Below, piece by piece: positions 63,570 through 64,000 of a stretch of 64,000 nucleotides of DNA (the first letter of the stretch is position 1; each line of letters opens with the position of its first letter). A model generated the notes under the pieces. It did not search any database. It was given only the letters and a program-made list of their open reading frames with translations, and was not told the DNA's origin. Source of the DNA: Sinonovacula constricta (lineage: Eukaryota; Mollusca; Bivalvia; Cardiida; Solecurtidae); contig CM017564.1 of the NCBI GenBank assembly GCA_007844125.1, positions 23,828,349-23,892,348 of the forward strand. The letters are read 5' to 3'. Made by a program: the position numbers and the translations under genes.

Positions 63570-64000
63570 CTAGAAAAAAATAAACCAACAAATTGAACTT
63601 ATTTTTTGACATTGAAGGTGAAAAGGCCTAAGTACAATAAAACAAGATCATTGAGTTAATTGCACTGTTCTACAAATGAAATCCTCTATTTTAACAAAGC
63701 ATGAGACTAAAGCATCTAATTGTAGACCCATTTGATGGTAATATTTCAGCATATTACCCAGATTTATACAAAATTAATTGAGTACATGTTAGAAATGTAA
63801 TATAAGGGAGAAAACTTTTGTCATCATATTTTATATGTAAGGGAAACAACTGTTTATGTAAAATGACATAACAGTATAATAGTTGTCTCCCTTACATTAC
63901 ATTTGTCTCGCACATAAATATGGGAATTTTTACGTAGGTTATTCAGGTAAGAAATGATAATAAGTTCATTATGATTTTCATATTGGACACATATAAAGAC
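63570..64000. other. Gene-free AT-rich sequence
   Basis: Nothing recognised; ATGTAAGGGA-type text at 63834 and its reverse TCCCTTACAT at 63888 form a loose inverted pair. Confidence 0.35.

Overview
The window is nuclear DNA of an animal, most likely a bivalve mollusc. The reasons are intron-rich invertebrate genes, AT-rich sequence, many tRNA-derived SINEs, and a TA-flanked element ending in GACAGACAGACGG-type repeats of a kind common in bivalve genomes. The species cannot be fixed from sequence alone. Only about 3.1 kb of 64 kb is supported protein-coding sequence; most of the rest is transposons, SINEs and tandem repeats in various stages of decay.

Three gene models are supported. (1) RBM45 (four-RRM RNA-binding protein) lies on the minus strand, 24574 to 6504, in 12 coding exons; all splice sites and phases close into one 533-residue frame. 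(2) A CDC123/D123-family (ATP-grasp) protein lies on the plus strand, 26805 to 31499, in 4 coding exons giving 362 residues. Genes 1 and 2 are divergent, with start codons about 2.2 kb apart. (3) A small secreted Gln/Gly-rich protein of unknown function lies on the minus strand, 48000 to 46621, in 2 coding exons giving 132 residues. One weak candidate terminal exon of another minus-strand gene sits at 63510-63569, and a second weak candidate at 45861-46021.

Layout: 1-6.5 kb holds inverted ends with CGTTTC arrays around a gene-free 3.6 kb, then the RBM45 3' flank. 6.5-24.6 kb is RBM45, whose introns carry SINEs, a 37-bp minisatellite, hAT-type elements and a 3.4-kb MULE-like element with other transposons nested inside. 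24.6-26.8 kb is the divergent intergenic region. 26.8-31.5 kb is the CDC123-like gene with a 73-bp minisatellite in intron 2. 31.5-46 kb is almost pure transposon ground, including a TA-flanked element carrying three palindromic nuclear-receptor-type sites, a TTAA-flanked element, a fold-back element with a 36-bp minisatellite core, a hAT MITE with a perfect 8-bp duplication and MULE-like MITEs. 46.6-48 kb is the secreted-protein gene. 48.4-61 kb again holds repeats, including a SINE inserted in a decayed LINE reverse transcriptase and a filled/empty site pair. 61-64 kb is AT-rich with no convincing gene apart from the weak exon.

The three genes share no obvious pathway; they are unrelated neighbours. 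The most informative content is the record of nested insertions, several of them proven by target-site duplications, and the unrecognised secreted protein. No CRISPR array, rRNA, functional tRNA or virus was recognised.
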